From Simplicispira psychrophila DSM 11588 (GTDB lineage: Bacteria; Pseudomonadota; Gammaproteobacteria; Burkholderiales; Burkholderiaceae_C): a stretch of DNA of 64,000 nt. The notes under the pieces were generated by a model. It was not told the DNA's origin, did no database searches, and worked only from the letters and a program-made list of their open reading frames with translations. This document shows positions 34,945 to 44,846 of this stretch, in pieces (position 1 is the stretch's first letter; every line of letters begins with the position of its first letter). Made by a program: the position numbers and the translations under genes. Where the stretch lies: the NCBI RefSeq assembly GCF_000688255.1, contig NZ_JHYS01000006.1, positions 140,300-204,299 of the forward strand, read 5' to 3'.

Positions 34945-36846
34945 ATGCCCTCTATGCGATTTCCTTTGCTGCAGACCGTCAATGATCCGTCGGATCTGCG
35001 CCGTCTGCCCCGCTCCGAGCTCAAGACGCTGGCCAACGAGTTGCGTGCCTTTGTCATCCACAGTGTGGCCAAGACGGGAGGGCATCTGAGCTCCAACCTG
35101 GGGACGGTCGAGCTGACGGTGGCACTGCATTACGTCTTCAATACGCCGCACGACCGCTTGGTGTGGGACGTGGGCCACCAGACCTATCCGCACAAAATCT
35201 TGACCGGGCGGCGTGAGCGCATGGATTCGCTGCGCCAACTGGGCGGTCTGTCGGGCTTTCCGCAGCGCGGCGAAAGCGCCTACGACACGTTTGGCACGGC
35301 GCACTCCAGCACCAGCATTTCTGCGGCGCTGGGCATGGCGCTGGCGGCGCAGCAAAAGGGTGAAGATCGCCGTGCCGTGGCGATCATTGGGGACGGCGCC
35401 ATGACGGCGGGCATGGCGTTTGAGGCGCTGAACAACGCCGGTGTGGCTGATACCAATCTGCTGGTCATCCTGAACGACAACGACATGAGCATCAGCCCGC
35501 CGGTGGGTGCGCTCAACCGTTATTTGGCGCAGCTGATGAGTGGGCAGTTTTACGCGGCCGCTAAAAATGTTGGCAAAACCGTGCTTAAGAACGCACCTCC
35601 GTTGCTGGAGTTGGCCAAGCGCCTGGAGCAGCAGGCCAAGGGTATGGTGGTGCCAGCCACGCTGTTTGAAAAATTCGGCTTCAACTACATTGGCCCGATC
35701 GATGGCCACGATCTGGACTCGCTCATTCCGACGTTGGAAAACATCAAAGGCCTCAAAGGCCCGCAGTTCCTGCATGTGGTGACGAAGAAGGGCTATGGCT
35801 ACAAGCTCGCCGAGGCCGATCCGGTGGCTTACCACGGCCCGTCGAAATTTGACCCGGCCATCGGTCTGATCAAGCCGGTGACGCCACCGCAGCAAACTTT
35901 CACCCAGGTGTTTGGCGAGTGGCTGTGCGATATGGCAGTACACGACAGTCGCCTGGTGGGCATCACCCCCGCCATGCGCGAGGGTTCGGGCATGGTGGAG
36001 TTCCATCGACGCTTTCCGACGCGCTATTACGACGTCGGCATTGCCGAGCAGCACGCCGTGACTTTTGCCGCCGGTATGGCCTGTGAGGGCCTCAAGCCAG
36101 TGGTAGCGATTTATTCCACGTTCTTGCAGCGCGGCTACGACCAGCTGATCCACGACGTGGCGCTGCAAAACCTGCCGGTGGTGTTTGCCTTGGACCGGGC
36201 CGGGTTGGTGGGGGCCGATGGCGCCACGCACGCCGGCGCCTATGACATCCCGTTTGTGCGCTGCATTCCGAACATGTCCATGGCTTGCCCGGCCGATGAG
36301 CGTGAGTGCCGCCAGTTGCTCAGCACCGCCTTTTCGCAAAACCAGCCGGTGGCCGTGCGTTACCCGCGTGGCGCGGGCGCAGGCGTGGCCCCGCTGCCGG
36401 GGTTGGAGGCGCTGCCTTTTGGAAAAGGCGAAGTGCGGCGCATGCGCCAAGGCGGTGCAGATGCTGCGCCGGGCACACCGCGCATCGCCATCCTGGCGTT
36501 TGGCACGCTGCTGTATCCGGCGTTGCAGGCAGCCCAGGCGTTGGATGCCACGGTGGTCAACATGCGCTGGGTCAAGCCGCTGGACGTGGAGTTGCTACTC
36601 GCTGTAGCTGCAGACCACGATGCGCTGGTGACACTGGAAGAAGGCGCACTCATGGGCGGCGCCGGTAGCGCCGTACTGGAGGCCTTGAGCGCTGCAGGCG
36701 TGCTGCGCCCCGTGCTGACCTTGGGTCTGCCAGATGCATTCATCGAGCATGGCGACCCTGCCACGTTACTGGCGCTGCAAGGACTGGATGCTGCCGGCAT
36801 TGAGCGGTCGGTGCGCACCCGCTTTCCGTCTCCCCCGCTGCCGTAA
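34945..36846 (+). CDS. dxs: 1-deoxy-D-xylulose-5-phosphate synthase
   Basis: The first enzyme of the MEP isoprenoid pathway, thiamine-diphosphate dependent. The 633-residue protein has [20 protein letters not shown], the ThDP motif [18 protein letters not shown], the transketolase pyrimidine domain ([20 protein letters not shown]) and the C-terminal domain. Start at 34945 ([10 protein letters not shown]) or the ATG at 34954; no good ribosome site is seen because a repeat arm lies just upstream. It acts with ispA upstream and ispG at 50 kb. Confidence 0.97.
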   Translation: MPSMRFPLLQTVNDPSDLRRLPRSELKTLANELRAFVIHSVAKTGGHLSSNLGTVELTVALHYVFNTPHDRLVWDVGHQTYPHKILTGRRERMDSLRQLGGLSGFPQRGESAYDTFGTAHSSTSISAALGMALAAQQKGEDRRAVAIIGDGAMTAGMAFEALNNAGVADTNLLVILNDNDMSISPPVGALNRYLAQLMSGQFYAAAKNVGKTVLKNAPPLLELAKRLEQQAKGMVVPATLFEKFGFNYIGPIDGHDLDSLIPTLENIKGLKGPQFLHVVTKKGYGYKLAEADPVAYHGPSKFDPAIGLIKPVTPPQQTFTQVFGEWLCDMAVHDSRLVGITPAMREGSGMVEFHRRFPTRYYDVGIAEQHAVTFAAGMACEGLKPVVAIYSTFLQRGYDQLIHDVALQNLPVVFALDRAGLVGADGATHAGAYDIPFVRCIPNMSMACPADERECRQLLSTAFSQNQPVAVRYPRGAGAGVAPLPGLEALPFGKGEVRRMRQGGADAAPGTPRIAILAFGTLLYPALQAAQALDATVVNMRWVKPLDVELLLAVAADHDALVTLEEGALMGGAGSAVLEALSAAGVLRPVLTLGLPDAFIEHGDPATLLALQGLDAAGIERSVRTRFPSPPLP

Positions 36847-36944
36847 AGGCGTTGGCGTCGGCTTGAAGCTTGCAAAACCCTGAAGCTGTGCCGATCAGTG
36901 CTCTTTTTCAGGGGAAAACCCCCAAAGCGTCTGGCCGGCTGGTT

Positions 36945-36972
36945 TTTACAATTGCCTACTAGCTCGTATAAA
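36945..36972 (+). promoter_or_regulatory. promoter of the first TRAP binding-protein gene
   Basis: TTTACA (36945-36950) and TATAAA (36967-36972), 16 bases apart, are a good sigma-70 pair. Transcription would start near 36979, inside the following hairpin. Confidence 0.6.
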
Positions 36973-36977
36973 GTGCC

Positions 36978-37015
36978 AGAGGGTGTGCAAAATTCGTGCG
37001 CACCCTCTTTTTTTG
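36978..37015 (+). terminator. terminator-like hairpin in the dctP leader
   Basis: AGAGGGTG (36978-36985) pairs with CACCCTCT (37001-37008), followed by seven T. It may terminate dxs, but it also coincides with the predicted transcription start of the next gene, 25 bases before its start codon. Confidence 0.75.
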
Positions 37016-37039
37016 CAAATATATTTTCGGAGAAATTCC

Positions 37040-38122
37040 ATGGATCGTCGTTCCATCATGAAACATGCAGGCTTGGCGGGCGTGCTGGCTGCCGGTGTGG
37101 CGCCTGCTGTCTACGCCCAAACCAGCGTGCGCTGGCGCATGGCATCGAGTTTCCCCAAATCGTTGGACACGATTTTTGGCAGCGGCGAGATGTTTGCCAA
37201 AACCGTGAAAGCCTTGTCCGGTGGCAAATTTGAAGTCTCCGTGCATGCCGGTGGCGAGTTGATGCCTGCTTTTGGCGTAGTCGATGCACTGCAAAACGGT
37301 ACGGTGGAAATGGCGCAGACAGCGTCGTACTACTTCACCGGCAAGGATCCTATTTTTGCCTTTGGCTGCGCTGTGCCCTTTGGTCTGACAGCGCGCCAGA
37401 TGGATGCATGGATGGAGCATGGCAATGGCCGCAAGCTGCTGGATGCGTTTTATGCCAACTACAACATGAAGAGTCTGAGTGCCGGCAACACGGGCACGCA
37501 GATGGGCGGCTGGTACCGCAAGGAAATCAAGACGGCAGCCGACTTGAAAGGCCTGAAGATGCGCCTGGGCGGCGGACTGTTTGGCGAAGCCATGCAAAAA
37601 CTCGGTGTGGTGGCGCAAAACATGCCTGCCGGCGACGTCTACCAGGCGCTGGAAAAAGGCACGCTGGATGCGGTGGAGTTCGTCGGCCCGTACGACGATG
37701 AAAAGCTGGGCTTTAACAAGGTAGCGCCGTTCTATTACTACCCCGGCTGGTGGGAGGGCGGTGCTGAGCTTGAATTCTTCATCAATACCAAAGCCTATGC
37801 GGCGCTGTCGCCCGAGTTCCAGGCGATTGTCGATGCGGCTGCTGCCGTGGCTGCCCGCGACATGACAGCCAAGTACGACGCGCTGAATCCGATTGCACTC
37901 AAGAAACTCGTCGGTGCCAAGACGCAGCTCAAGCCGTTCTCGAAAGAGATCATGGACGCAGGCTTCAAGGCTTCGATGGAGGTATTTGCCGAGCACGAGG
38001 CCAAATCGCCGGAGTTCAAGAAAATTCACCAGAGCATGCGTGCATTCCAGCGCGATCAGTTGCTGTGGGCGCGTTATTCGGAATTGCGTTTTGATAATTA
38101 CATGACTGCTGTGAAGCTGTAA
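37040..38122 (+). CDS. TRAP transporter solute-binding protein (DctP/TakP-like), copy 1
   Basis: A 360-residue periplasmic binding protein with a twin-Arg-like signal (MDRRSIMKHAGLAGVLAAGV, end near VYAQ). Core motifs: RWRMASSFPKSLDTIFGSGE, GELMPAFGVVDALQNGTVEM, the Arg that holds a carboxylate in DLKGLKMRLGG, and FYYYPGWWEGGAELEFFINT. The last motif resembles alpha-keto-acid binders such as TakP. Start ATG at 37040 has CGGAGAAATTCC upstream. A close paralog follows. No DctQ/DctM membrane subunits are in the window. Confidence 0.9.
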   Translation: MDRRSIMKHAGLAGVLAAGVAPAVYAQTSVRWRMASSFPKSLDTIFGSGEMFAKTVKALSGGKFEVSVHAGGELMPAFGVVDALQNGTVEMAQTASYYFTGKDPIFAFGCAVPFGLTARQMDAWMEHGNGRKLLDAFYANYNMKSLSAGNTGTQMGGWYRKEIKTAADLKGLKMRLGGGLFGEAMQKLGVVAQNMPAGDVYQALEKGTLDAVEFVGPYDDEKLGFNKVAPFYYYPGWWEGGAELEFFINTKAYAALSPEFQAIVDAAAAVAARDMTAKYDALNPIALKKLVGAKTQLKPFSKEIMDAGFKASMEVFAEHEAKSPEFKKIHQSMRAFQRDQLLWARYSELRFDNYMTAVKL

Positions 38123-38173
38123 AGCAGTCTCGTTTTTGGCATGGACATTGAATTTTCATGTCTGCGCCAATCG

Positions 38174-38219
38174 CCGGCTCCCCATCTCTGCCACCGCGAG
38201 ATGGCAGCCGGTTTTTTTT
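38174..38219 (+). terminator. terminator between the two TRAP genes
   Basis: CCGGCT/AGCCGG and CCATCTC/GAGATGG stack into a long stem followed by eight T. It ends 50 bases before the second gene. Confidence 0.9.
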
Positions 38220-38268
38220 GCCTCTTCGCGACCCGGGGAGGTGGTTTTATATTTTTAGGAGACTTGCA

Positions 38269-39348
38269 ATGGATCGTCGTTCTCTCATCAAGAAGGCTGG
38301 TATCGCTGGTGTGTTGGCTGCCGGGGTAGCGCCGGCTGTACATGCCCAGGCCGCAGTGCGCTGGCGCTTGGCATCGAGTTTCCCCAAGTCTCTGGACACC
38401 ATTTATGGCTCCGCGGAGGTTTTCTCTAAAGCCGTCAAAGAGATGTCCGGTGGAAAGTTCGAAGTGTCGGTCCATGCTGCGGGCGAGCTGATGCCGGCGT
38501 TTGGCGTGGTCGATGGGGTGCAAAACGGTACCGTGGAAATGGCCCACACCGCGCCATATTATTTCTTTGGTAAAAATGAGGCGTTTGCCATTGGTGGTGC
38601 CATTCCATTTGGCATGAACTCACGCCAGCTCACGGCATGGATCGTGGACGGCAATGGTGGCAAGCTGATGCGCGAGTTTTATGCCAAATACAACATCATC
38701 AACTTCCTCGGTGGCAACACTGGCGCTCAGATGGGCGGCTGGTTCCGCAAAGAGGTCAAAACGCCAGCGGACATCAAAGGTCTGAAGTTTCGTGTCGGGG
38801 GCTTTGCCGGCAAGATCATTGAGCGCATGGGCGGTGTGCCACAAAATATCCCGGGCGGTGAAATCTACCAGGCCCTAGAAAAGGGCACTATCGATGCGGC
38901 CGAATGGATTGGTCCCTATGACGATCAAAAATTGGGCATCAACAAGGTGGCGCCGTTTTATTACTATCCCGGTTGGTGGGAAGGCAGTTTGAATCTGGAG
39001 TTTTACATCAACGATAAGGCCTTCAACGCTTTGTCTGCTGAGTACAAGGCCATCGTTCAGGCGGCTGCGTACGAGGCGCATGTGGTGACGCAAGCACGCT
39101 ACGACGCGCGTAATCCGGGTGCACTCAAGCAGCTGGTGGGTGCGAAAACCAAAGTGCTGCCGTTCCCTCCTTCGGTCATGGACGCATCGTTCAAAACCAC
39201 GATGGAGGTGTATGCCGAGCTCAACAAGAGCAATCCGGATTGGAAAAAAATCTACGCTGATTACCGCAATTTTCAGCGCGATCAAGTGCTGTGGTTCCGT
39301 TTTGCCGAAGGCAGTTTTGACACCTTCATGCAGCGCCAGAAATTGTAA
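38269..39348 (+). CDS. TRAP transporter solute-binding protein (DctP/TakP-like), copy 2
   Basis: A 359-residue paralog of the preceding gene, collinear without gaps in most regions (MDRRSLIKKAGIAGVLAAGV; SSFPKSLDTIYGSAEVFSKA; FYYYPGWWEGSLNLEFYIND). Differences cluster in the pocket-lining segments: DIKGLKFRVGGFAGKIIERM replaces LKMRLGGGLFGEAM and EWIGPYDD replaces EFVGPYDD, so ligand preference may differ. AGGAGA precedes the ATG at 38269. The terminator between the copies suggests separate control. Confidence 0.9.
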   Translation: MDRRSLIKKAGIAGVLAAGVAPAVHAQAAVRWRLASSFPKSLDTIYGSAEVFSKAVKEMSGGKFEVSVHAAGELMPAFGVVDGVQNGTVEMAHTAPYYFFGKNEAFAIGGAIPFGMNSRQLTAWIVDGNGGKLMREFYAKYNIINFLGGNTGAQMGGWFRKEVKTPADIKGLKFRVGGFAGKIIERMGGVPQNIPGGEIYQALEKGTIDAAEWIGPYDDQKLGINKVAPFYYYPGWWEGSLNLEFYINDKAFNALSAEYKAIVQAAAYEAHVVTQARYDARNPGALKQLVGAKTKVLPFPPSVMDASFKTTMEVYAELNKSNPDWKKIYADYRNFQRDQVLWFRFAEGSFDTFMQRQKL

Positions 39349-39377
39349 AAACCAGCGCCGGCAAGCTCCGGGCGCTG

Positions 39378-40913
39378 TCATGCAGCCATGACGCGGTTCT
39401 TGCCGGCGCGTTTGGCCAAGTACATGCCTTGGTCGGCGCGCCGGACGAGTGCCGTGCCGGATTCGCCTTCAGTGGCTTGCGCCACGCCGGCGCTGAAGGT
39501 GATGAGGATTTTTTCGTTACCCTGAAGAAAAAAGCGTGTCGTCAACTCGCGTTGGAGGCGCTGCAGGGCTTCGACCCCCTCGGGTAGAGCAGTATCAGGC
39601 AGCAGTAGCACGAATTCTTCACCGCCGTAGCGCGCCAGCATGTCTTGCGGCCGCATGACTGAGCGCACGACATCGGCCAAGTGGACCAACGCCGCGTCGC
39701 CGCTATCGTGTCCCAGCCGGTCGTTGATTTGTTTGAAATCGTCCACGTCGAGCAAGGCCGCACACAACGGGGATGCCGTGCGATGGGCGCGCGCCAGCTC
39801 GCGTTCTATTACTTCATTCAGCCCTTTGCGGTTGAGCGTGCCGGTGAGGGGGTCATTTCGGGCCTGGGCACTGACCCGATCCAGTTGTTGCTGGAGTTGC
39901 TCCAGTTCAAAGTGTTTTTGCTGTGTGCGTTCACGCAGGCTGGTCAGTTCGTCGTGCGCCATCTGGCTGTCCATGGCCATGGACCGGGTGGCCGTCATGA
40001 CTTCTTTCAGTACCGGGGCAATTTCTTCCAGGGTGCTGGCACGGGTGATCTGCTGAGCGCAGTGCTCCATCATGTCGTGGTAGCCGCTGCTGGTTTCGGT
40101 CACGCTGGACAGGCGAGCAATGAAGGTGGAGAGCATTTCCTTCATTTGCTCTTGCGCTTCGACCATGCGGCCCTTGGCTTCAGTCTGTTTGAAGATGACG
40201 TCCCTCAAGCGCATATGCACGTTATCGAGGTGGCGCAAATTCAAGGGCTGGCTGGTGGCCGCCACCAGTGCTTCGGCCTGGCCTTGCAGCCAGTGGTCAT
40301 CCTGGCTCAGGGCGGCGATGTTCTCGAACACCATGTGCAGCAATTGCAGCAACATGCCGCGAATGGCAGACTGGTCTTCGGTCGCAAAAGACAGGCGGTA
40401 GCTGAAGTTGCTCAGCATCAGTTGCACCGTACTGGCCGGGGGCGCTGGCTGGCGCAAGAACTCCATCAGCTGCATGCCCATCATGTGTACGCGTGCATCG
40501 TCCTCGTCCAGCGCCGGCAAGGTGTTTTCAATCACCCGCGCAAGTTGCATGGCCAGTTCGTCCGGCAGGGTCAGCAGGGTTTTGGATTCCTCCACTGTTT
40601 CGGGCGGGCTGCTGGCGAAGCTGGGGTTGAGGCCCAGATTGGCGTAACCTACCAGTACGCTTTGCAGTGCCGTCCAGTTGTGCTCGGCCACGGCAGTCGC
40701 AAACAAACCGAGCAGGCGTTTCTGTGCGGGTGTTTGGCCTGGAATGACGCGCAAAATTCTGCGCAGTGGCCCTTCTGGAAATGATTCGGCCGTGCGCTGG
40801 CCGGCGATTTCATCGTACAGTGCCCGATAGTTGTCGGGCGTAGGGGGGAGTTTGCGAAACACCAGCTGCTTGAGGGTTTCGCGTGCAATATCTGAAGGAA
40901 GTTGTTCCGCCAT
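39378..40913 (-). CDS. diguanylate cyclase (GGDEF) with unknown helical N-terminus
   Basis: It makes c-di-GMP from two GTP. The 511-residue soluble protein has a helical N-terminal 310 residues of unrecognised type, a coiled coil ([20 protein letters not shown]) and a GGDEF domain from about 345 ([20 protein letters not shown]). The active loop is RYGGEEF near 428, and an inhibitory I-site RPQD lies five residues upstream, so it should be active and product-inhibited. No membrane segment or signal peptide is seen. The downstream end is 29 bases from dctP copy 2, convergent. Confidence 0.92.
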   Translation of the reverse strand: MAEQLPSDIARETLKQLVFRKLPPTPDNYRALYDEIAGQRTAESFPEGPLRRILRVIPGQTPAQKRLLGLFATAVAEHNWTALQSVLVGYANLGLNPSFASSPPETVEESKTLLTLPDELAMQLARVIENTLPALDEDDARVHMMGMQLMEFLRQPAPPASTVQLMLSNFSYRLSFATEDQSAIRGMLLQLLHMVFENIAALSQDDHWLQGQAEALVAATSQPLNLRHLDNVHMRLRDVIFKQTEAKGRMVEAQEQMKEMLSTFIARLSSVTETSSGYHDMMEHCAQQITRASTLEEIAPVLKEVMTATRSMAMDSQMAHDELTSLRERTQQKHFELEQLQQQLDRVSAQARNDPLTGTLNRKGLNEVIERELARAHRTASPLCAALLDVDDFKQINDRLGHDSGDAALVHLADVVRSVMRPQDMLARYGGEEFVLLLPDTALPEGVEALQRLQRELTTRFFLQGNEKILITFSAGVAQATEGESGTALVRRADQGMYLAKRAGKNRVMAA

Positions 40914-41112
40914 TGACAGGTACCAAAGCCAGATTGGGATGGAAGTCCAACTCCAAATCGATCGCCCATTCTATGGTCTTCGCTCTCATCGAGGGTGTGT
41001 GTCTTGCGTGGCTGCAGGGCACGTATTGCCGCATCATGATTTGCAAAACTGTTCGATGATGGTGAATGCAAGAAGGGGGCCGTCCTACAATCGGTTGCAA
41101 CCAGTCCAGTAC

Positions 41113-41910
41113 ATGAAAATTCTTATCTCCAACGACGATGGCTACCAAGCGCCCGGTATCGTGGCTCTGTACGAAGCACTAAAAACCGTAGCAGAGGTGG
41201 AAGTGGTTGCGCCCGAGCACAACAACAGCGCCAAGTCCAACGCCTTGACCTTGCATTCACCCCTCTATGTGCAGACGGCACAAAACGGTTTTCGCTACGT
41301 GAATGGCACGCCCGCCGATTGTGTGCACATTGCCTTGACGGGGTTGCTGGGCTATCGACCCGACCTTGTCGTTTCTGGTATCAACAACGGTGCCAATATG
41401 GGGGACGACACCATTTATTCGGGGACCGTGGGTGCAGCGATGGAGGGCTATCTGTTTGGCGTTCCATCGATTGCATTTTCCCAAGTTGACAAAGGCTGGG
41501 GTGAAATTGAGGCTGCAGCGCAAAAAGCACGTGAAATTGTTCAGCAGATGCATATCAAGGATTTGGTAGGTCAAGCGCCCTGGCTGCTCAATATCAATAT
41601 CCCTAACCTGCCGTTGCAGGCTCTTCAGCCGTTGCGGTTGTGTCGCCTCGGCAGGCGCCATGCCGCTGAACGTGTCATCGTCCAAGAAAGTCCGCGCGGT
41701 GAGACGATGTACTGGATCGGCGCTGCTGGCTCCGCCAAGGATGATGCTGAAGGAACCGATTTTCATGCAACAGCGTTAGGCCATGTGGCTGTCACGCCGC
41801 TGAAGGTAGATTTGACTGATCATGAGAACTTGGTTTATTGGGCGCAAACAGCAGCACGCATGGTGGCTTCAGCAGCCCAAGGCGTGCTTACGGGAAAAAC
41901 AATTTCATGA
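41113..41910 (+). CDS. surE: 5'/3'-nucleotidase SurE
   Basis: A stationary-phase survival phosphatase acting on nucleoside monophosphates and polyphosphate. The 265-residue protein has metal ligands Asp8-Asp9 in [12 protein letters not shown], Ser in [13 protein letters not shown], and Asn in [20 protein letters not shown]. The ATG at 41113 ([10 protein letters not shown]) is the family start; a long upstream frame is only open DNA over the divergent diguanylate cyclase. It overlaps pcm by ATGA. Confidence 0.97.
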   Translation: MKILISNDDGYQAPGIVALYEALKTVAEVEVVAPEHNNSAKSNALTLHSPLYVQTAQNGFRYVNGTPADCVHIALTGLLGYRPDLVVSGINNGANMGDDTIYSGTVGAAMEGYLFGVPSIAFSQVDKGWGEIEAAAQKAREIVQQMHIKDLVGQAPWLLNINIPNLPLQALQPLRLCRLGRRHAAERVIVQESPRGETMYWIGAAGSAKDDAEGTDFHATALGHVAVTPLKVDLTDHENLVYWAQTAARMVASAAQGVLTGKTIS

Positions 41911-42680
41911 CGCAGCGACGGCCTGGTTTTCCTGCACGTCTTCCATCGTTCTCCGAAAGTACCCCCGGGTCTGCATTTGCACCACGCCGAGCAGTGTTGG
42001 GCACTCCTGCAGTATCAATGGGCGCCGCCATGGACTTTGCTGGCGTGCGCGCACGCATGGTGAAGCGGCTGGCGACGGGTGGAGTGACTGCAGCTGCGGT
42101 ACTGCAGGCCATGGGGACGACAGAACGCCATCGCTTTGTAGATACTGCGTTAGGTAACCAAGCTTATGAAGATACCAGTCTGCCGATTGGGCTGGGGCAA
42201 ACGATTTCCAAACCGAGTATTGTGGCGCGCATGGCCGAGTTGCTGCTGGGCGCAGAAGGCGTACGCGCCGGCGGTTTGGGTCGTGTGCTGGAAGTGGGCA
42301 CCGGATGTGGTTATCAGGCGGCAGTTCTTAGCTTATTGGCGCGCGAGGTTTATTCCATTGAGCGTTTGCGTGGGCTGCATGAAAAAGCGCGCACCAATTT
42401 GCGCTATTTGCGCCTGACCAATGTGCATTTGCTATTTGGTGACGGAATGTTAGGTTATGCCAAGGGGGCGCCTTACGCGGCCATCGTGGCGGCTGCTGGC
42501 GGAACGTCACTGCCGCTGGAATGGTGTGAGCAATTGGCGGTGGGAGGGCGCTTGGTGGCGCCTATATCTGGTGCCGATGGTCAGCAAATGTTGCTGGTTG
42601 TTGACAAAACTCCACACGGATTGAAACAAAACGTGTTGGAGGCGGTTCATTTTGTCCCACTAAAATCGGGGGTAGCTTGA
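41907..42680 (+). CDS. pcm: protein-L-isoaspartate O-methyltransferase
   Basis: It repairs isoaspartyl residues in aged proteins with SAM. In 257 residues there is an unusual Pro/Arg-rich N-terminal extension of about 35 residues, then [40 protein letters not shown] and SAM motif [20 protein letters not shown]. The start ATG at 41907 lies in the surE stop (ATGA). It is second gene of surE-pcm-nlpD-rluD. Confidence 0.95.
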   Translation: MTQRRPGFPARLPSFSESTPGSAFAPRRAVLGTPAVSMGAAMDFAGVRARMVKRLATGGVTAAAVLQAMGTTERHRFVDTALGNQAYEDTSLPIGLGQTISKPSIVARMAELLLGAEGVRAGGLGRVLEVGTGCGYQAAVLSLLAREVYSIERLRGLHEKARTNLRYLRLTNVHLLFGDGMLGYAKGAPYAAIVAAAGGTSLPLEWCEQLAVGGRLVAPISGADGQQMLLVVDKTPHGLKQNVLEAVHFVPLKSGVA

Positions 42681-42693
42681 AGGAAAAATATTT

Positions 42694-43554
42694 ATGATCG
42701 TATCGCGTGGACTTGCCGTTTTGGGTTCCGTAGCGCTGGCAAGTCTGGTTCTTGTTGGATGTGGAACCCGATTGAATAGGGCTCCTGTAGAGAATCGCGG
42801 CACATCTGCAGCCCAGGGAGTACAGCCTGGGAGCATTACAGCACCTGAGGTCAAGCTCTTGCCAGGAGCTGAAAATGCTGGAAAACCAGGTTATTACACT
42901 GTCAAGCCAGGAGATACCCTGATCCGCATTGGTTTGGAAACAGGACAAAGCTGGAAGGATGTTGCGCGCTGGAATAACCTTGAAAATGCCAATCTTATTG
43001 AGATTGGGCAAGTGCTGAGGGTGATGGCGCCAACACCTATCGTTGCAGTCGCTGCGCCTGATGCAAGAGGTGTGGTTACGCGTCCTGTGACTACCACAGT
43101 GGTTGCCCCGGCAGCACCTAGTGCGGCAAAGGCTGTGGTGGTGCCGGTTATCGCCAGTCCTGCGCCTGCGGCCAGTAGTGGAGAAGACGATATGGCTTTC
43201 ATCTGGCCTTCGTCTGGCACGCTGTTGGCGGGCTTTGATGAGGCGCGTAACAAAGGTTATGACATCGCCGGAAAAGCTGGCGACCCGGTGCTGGCGGCCG
43301 CGGATGGGCGTGTGGTGTATGCCGGTGCTGGTTTGCGCGGCTATGGCAACCTGATCATTCTCAAGCACAACAATACGTTCTTGACGGCGTATGCCCATAA
43401 CCAGTCTCTGCTGGTCAAAGAGGACCAAGCGGTGCGGCGAGGGCAAAAAATCGCTGAAATGGGTAGTACGGATGCCGATCGGGTAAAGCTGCATTTCGAA
43501 ATCCGGCGCCAAGGCAAGCCTGTCGATCCCGTTCGCTATCTGCCGTTGCGTTGA
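42694..43554 (+). CDS. nlpD: NlpD-type lipoprotein, LysM plus degenerate M23 domain
   Basis: An outer-membrane lipoprotein that activates amidases for septal peptidoglycan splitting. Signal with lipobox LVGC (Cys23); LysM near 67-112 (YYTVKPGDTLIRIGLETGQS); Ala/Pro/Val linker; M23 fold near 165-285 (GYDIAGKAGDPVLAAADGRV; KLHFEIRRQGKPVDPVRYLP). The first zinc ligand His of active M23 enzymes (HxGxD) is replaced by GYDIAG, so it is not catalytic, as in E. coli NlpD. It follows pcm by 13 bases. Confidence 0.95.
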   Translation: MIVSRGLAVLGSVALASLVLVGCGTRLNRAPVENRGTSAAQGVQPGSITAPEVKLLPGAENAGKPGYYTVKPGDTLIRIGLETGQSWKDVARWNNLENANLIEIGQVLRVMAPTPIVAVAAPDARGVVTRPVTTTVVAPAAPSAAKAVVVPVIASPAPAASSGEDDMAFIWPSSGTLLAGFDEARNKGYDIAGKAGDPVLAAADGRVVYAGAGLRGYGNLIILKHNNTFLTAYAHNQSLLVKEDQAVRRGQKIAEMGSTDADRVKLHFEIRRQGKPVDPVRYLPLR

Positions 43555-43564
43555 GCAGTCAGTC

Positions 43565-44596
43565 ATGGTTACCTCGGCTCTTGCAACGCACGATGCAGAT
43601 ACCCTTTCTTTTTCGTTTGAGGATGAAGCCTCTGAGGTAGATGGGCTGGCGATCTCGGTTGCACCAGAGGTGCGGGTTGTTTGCATGGGCTCGGAGCAAC
43701 ACGGGCAGCGCCTTGATCGTGCGCTGGCGGACACCGTTCTTGAATTTTCGCGCAGCTATCTGCAACAACTGCTAGCGCTGGGCGCCGTGAGTGTGAATGG
43801 CGCGGCGGTGGCCAAGCCGGCACAGCGTATCAAGGCGGGTGATCGTGTCTGTGTGGAAATGCGGCCGACGGTGCAAAGTCAGGCATTTCGACCCGAGTCA
43901 ATGACAATTGATGTGGTTTATGAGGATGCCCATTTGTTGGTGGTGAATAAGCCAGCTGGCTTGGTGGTCCATCCTGCGCCGGGCAATTGGAGCGGTACGC
44001 TCCTCAACGGGCTGATGGGGCGTGATCCTGGGGCTGCGCAGGTGCCGCGCGCAGGTATCGTCCATCGACTGGACAAGGACACCAGTGGCTTGATGGTCGT
44101 GGCGCGCAGCCGCATCACTATGGACGCTTTGGTGCGTATGATTGCTGATCGGAAGGTGAGTCGCCAGTATCTGGCCTTGGCACACCGGCCGTGGCGCGGC
44201 ATAGCCAAGAAGACAGTCGTGGCGCCGATCGGCCGTGATCCACGCAACCGGTTGCGTATGGCAGTGGTTGATCTGACTCTTCATCCAGGGAAAACTGCTA
44301 AAACCGATATTGAATTTTTGACCGGTGCTGATCTGGGATGTCTGGTGCGATGTAGCTTGCATACGGGGCGCACCCACCAGATACGAGTGCATATGGCTGA
44401 TATAGGCCACCCACTCGTGGCCGATACCCTCTATGGCGGAGGGCAAGCTGCGGGCATGGAGCGACAGGCACTGCACGCGTTTCGCTTGGCGTTTATGCAT
44501 CCGATCACAGGGCAGGCAATGGAGTTTCGTGCACCCTTGCCGACCGATTTATCAGCAGCGCTGCCTCAGTGGGGTTTGGAGATTCCGCTTATCTGA
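43565..44596 (+). CDS. rluD: 23S rRNA pseudouridine synthase RluD
   Basis: It makes pseudouridines in helix 69 of 23S rRNA. The 343-residue protein has an S4 domain (QRLDRALADTVLEFSRSYLQ), the catalytic Asp in GIVHRLDKDTSGLMVVARS near 165, and LHTGRTHQIRVHMADIGHPL. An extra 40-residue N-terminus precedes the S4 domain. It lies 10 bases after nlpD, where rpoS is found in many proteobacteria. Confidence 0.95.
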   Translation: MVTSALATHDADTLSFSFEDEASEVDGLAISVAPEVRVVCMGSEQHGQRLDRALADTVLEFSRSYLQQLLALGAVSVNGAAVAKPAQRIKAGDRVCVEMRPTVQSQAFRPESMTIDVVYEDAHLLVVNKPAGLVVHPAPGNWSGTLLNGLMGRDPGAAQVPRAGIVHRLDKDTSGLMVVARSRITMDALVRMIADRKVSRQYLALAHRPWRGIAKKTVVAPIGRDPRNRLRMAVVDLTLHPGKTAKTDIEFLTGADLGCLVRCSLHTGRTHQIRVHMADIGHPLVADTLYGGGQAAGMERQALHAFRLAFMHPITGQAMEFRAPLPTDLSAALPQWGLEIPLI

Positions 44597-44846
44597 CATG
44601 ATCGTACTCTTGATTTTTGCTGTTTTCTGTGTCGTTTAGCACACGGCTGAACACTGACACTGCTTGCCTCAAGGTTTGGGTACATTGGAATACAATGTTC
44701 GCTCACTGCCAGTCAGGTCAGTTCTACTGCCACGTGCCATGCCAAGTTTGTATGCGACGGACTTACGCAATTTTCTTTTCTGCTCCTTTCTGTTGGTTAA
44801 CGCTCTGTGCCAAGGCAAGGGTGTTATTTCCTTGAAACGCTGAATC
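44597..44846. other. intergenic between rluD and scpB
   Basis: A 250-base gap. A TACAAT at 44691-44696 may be a promoter -10, but the best TTG-type -35 is 21 bases away. No RNA gene or terminator is evident. Confidence 0.4.

Noticed and set aside
36590..36612. Repeat-like GTTGCTACTCGCTGTAGCTG in dxs
   Set aside because: Only a weak match to the palindrome core, and the encoded residues are in a normal part of Dxs.
40831..41112. N-terminal extension of SurE by 94 codons
   Set aside because: The family starts at [10 protein letters not shown] (41113); the extension lies over the divergent diguanylate cyclase start.
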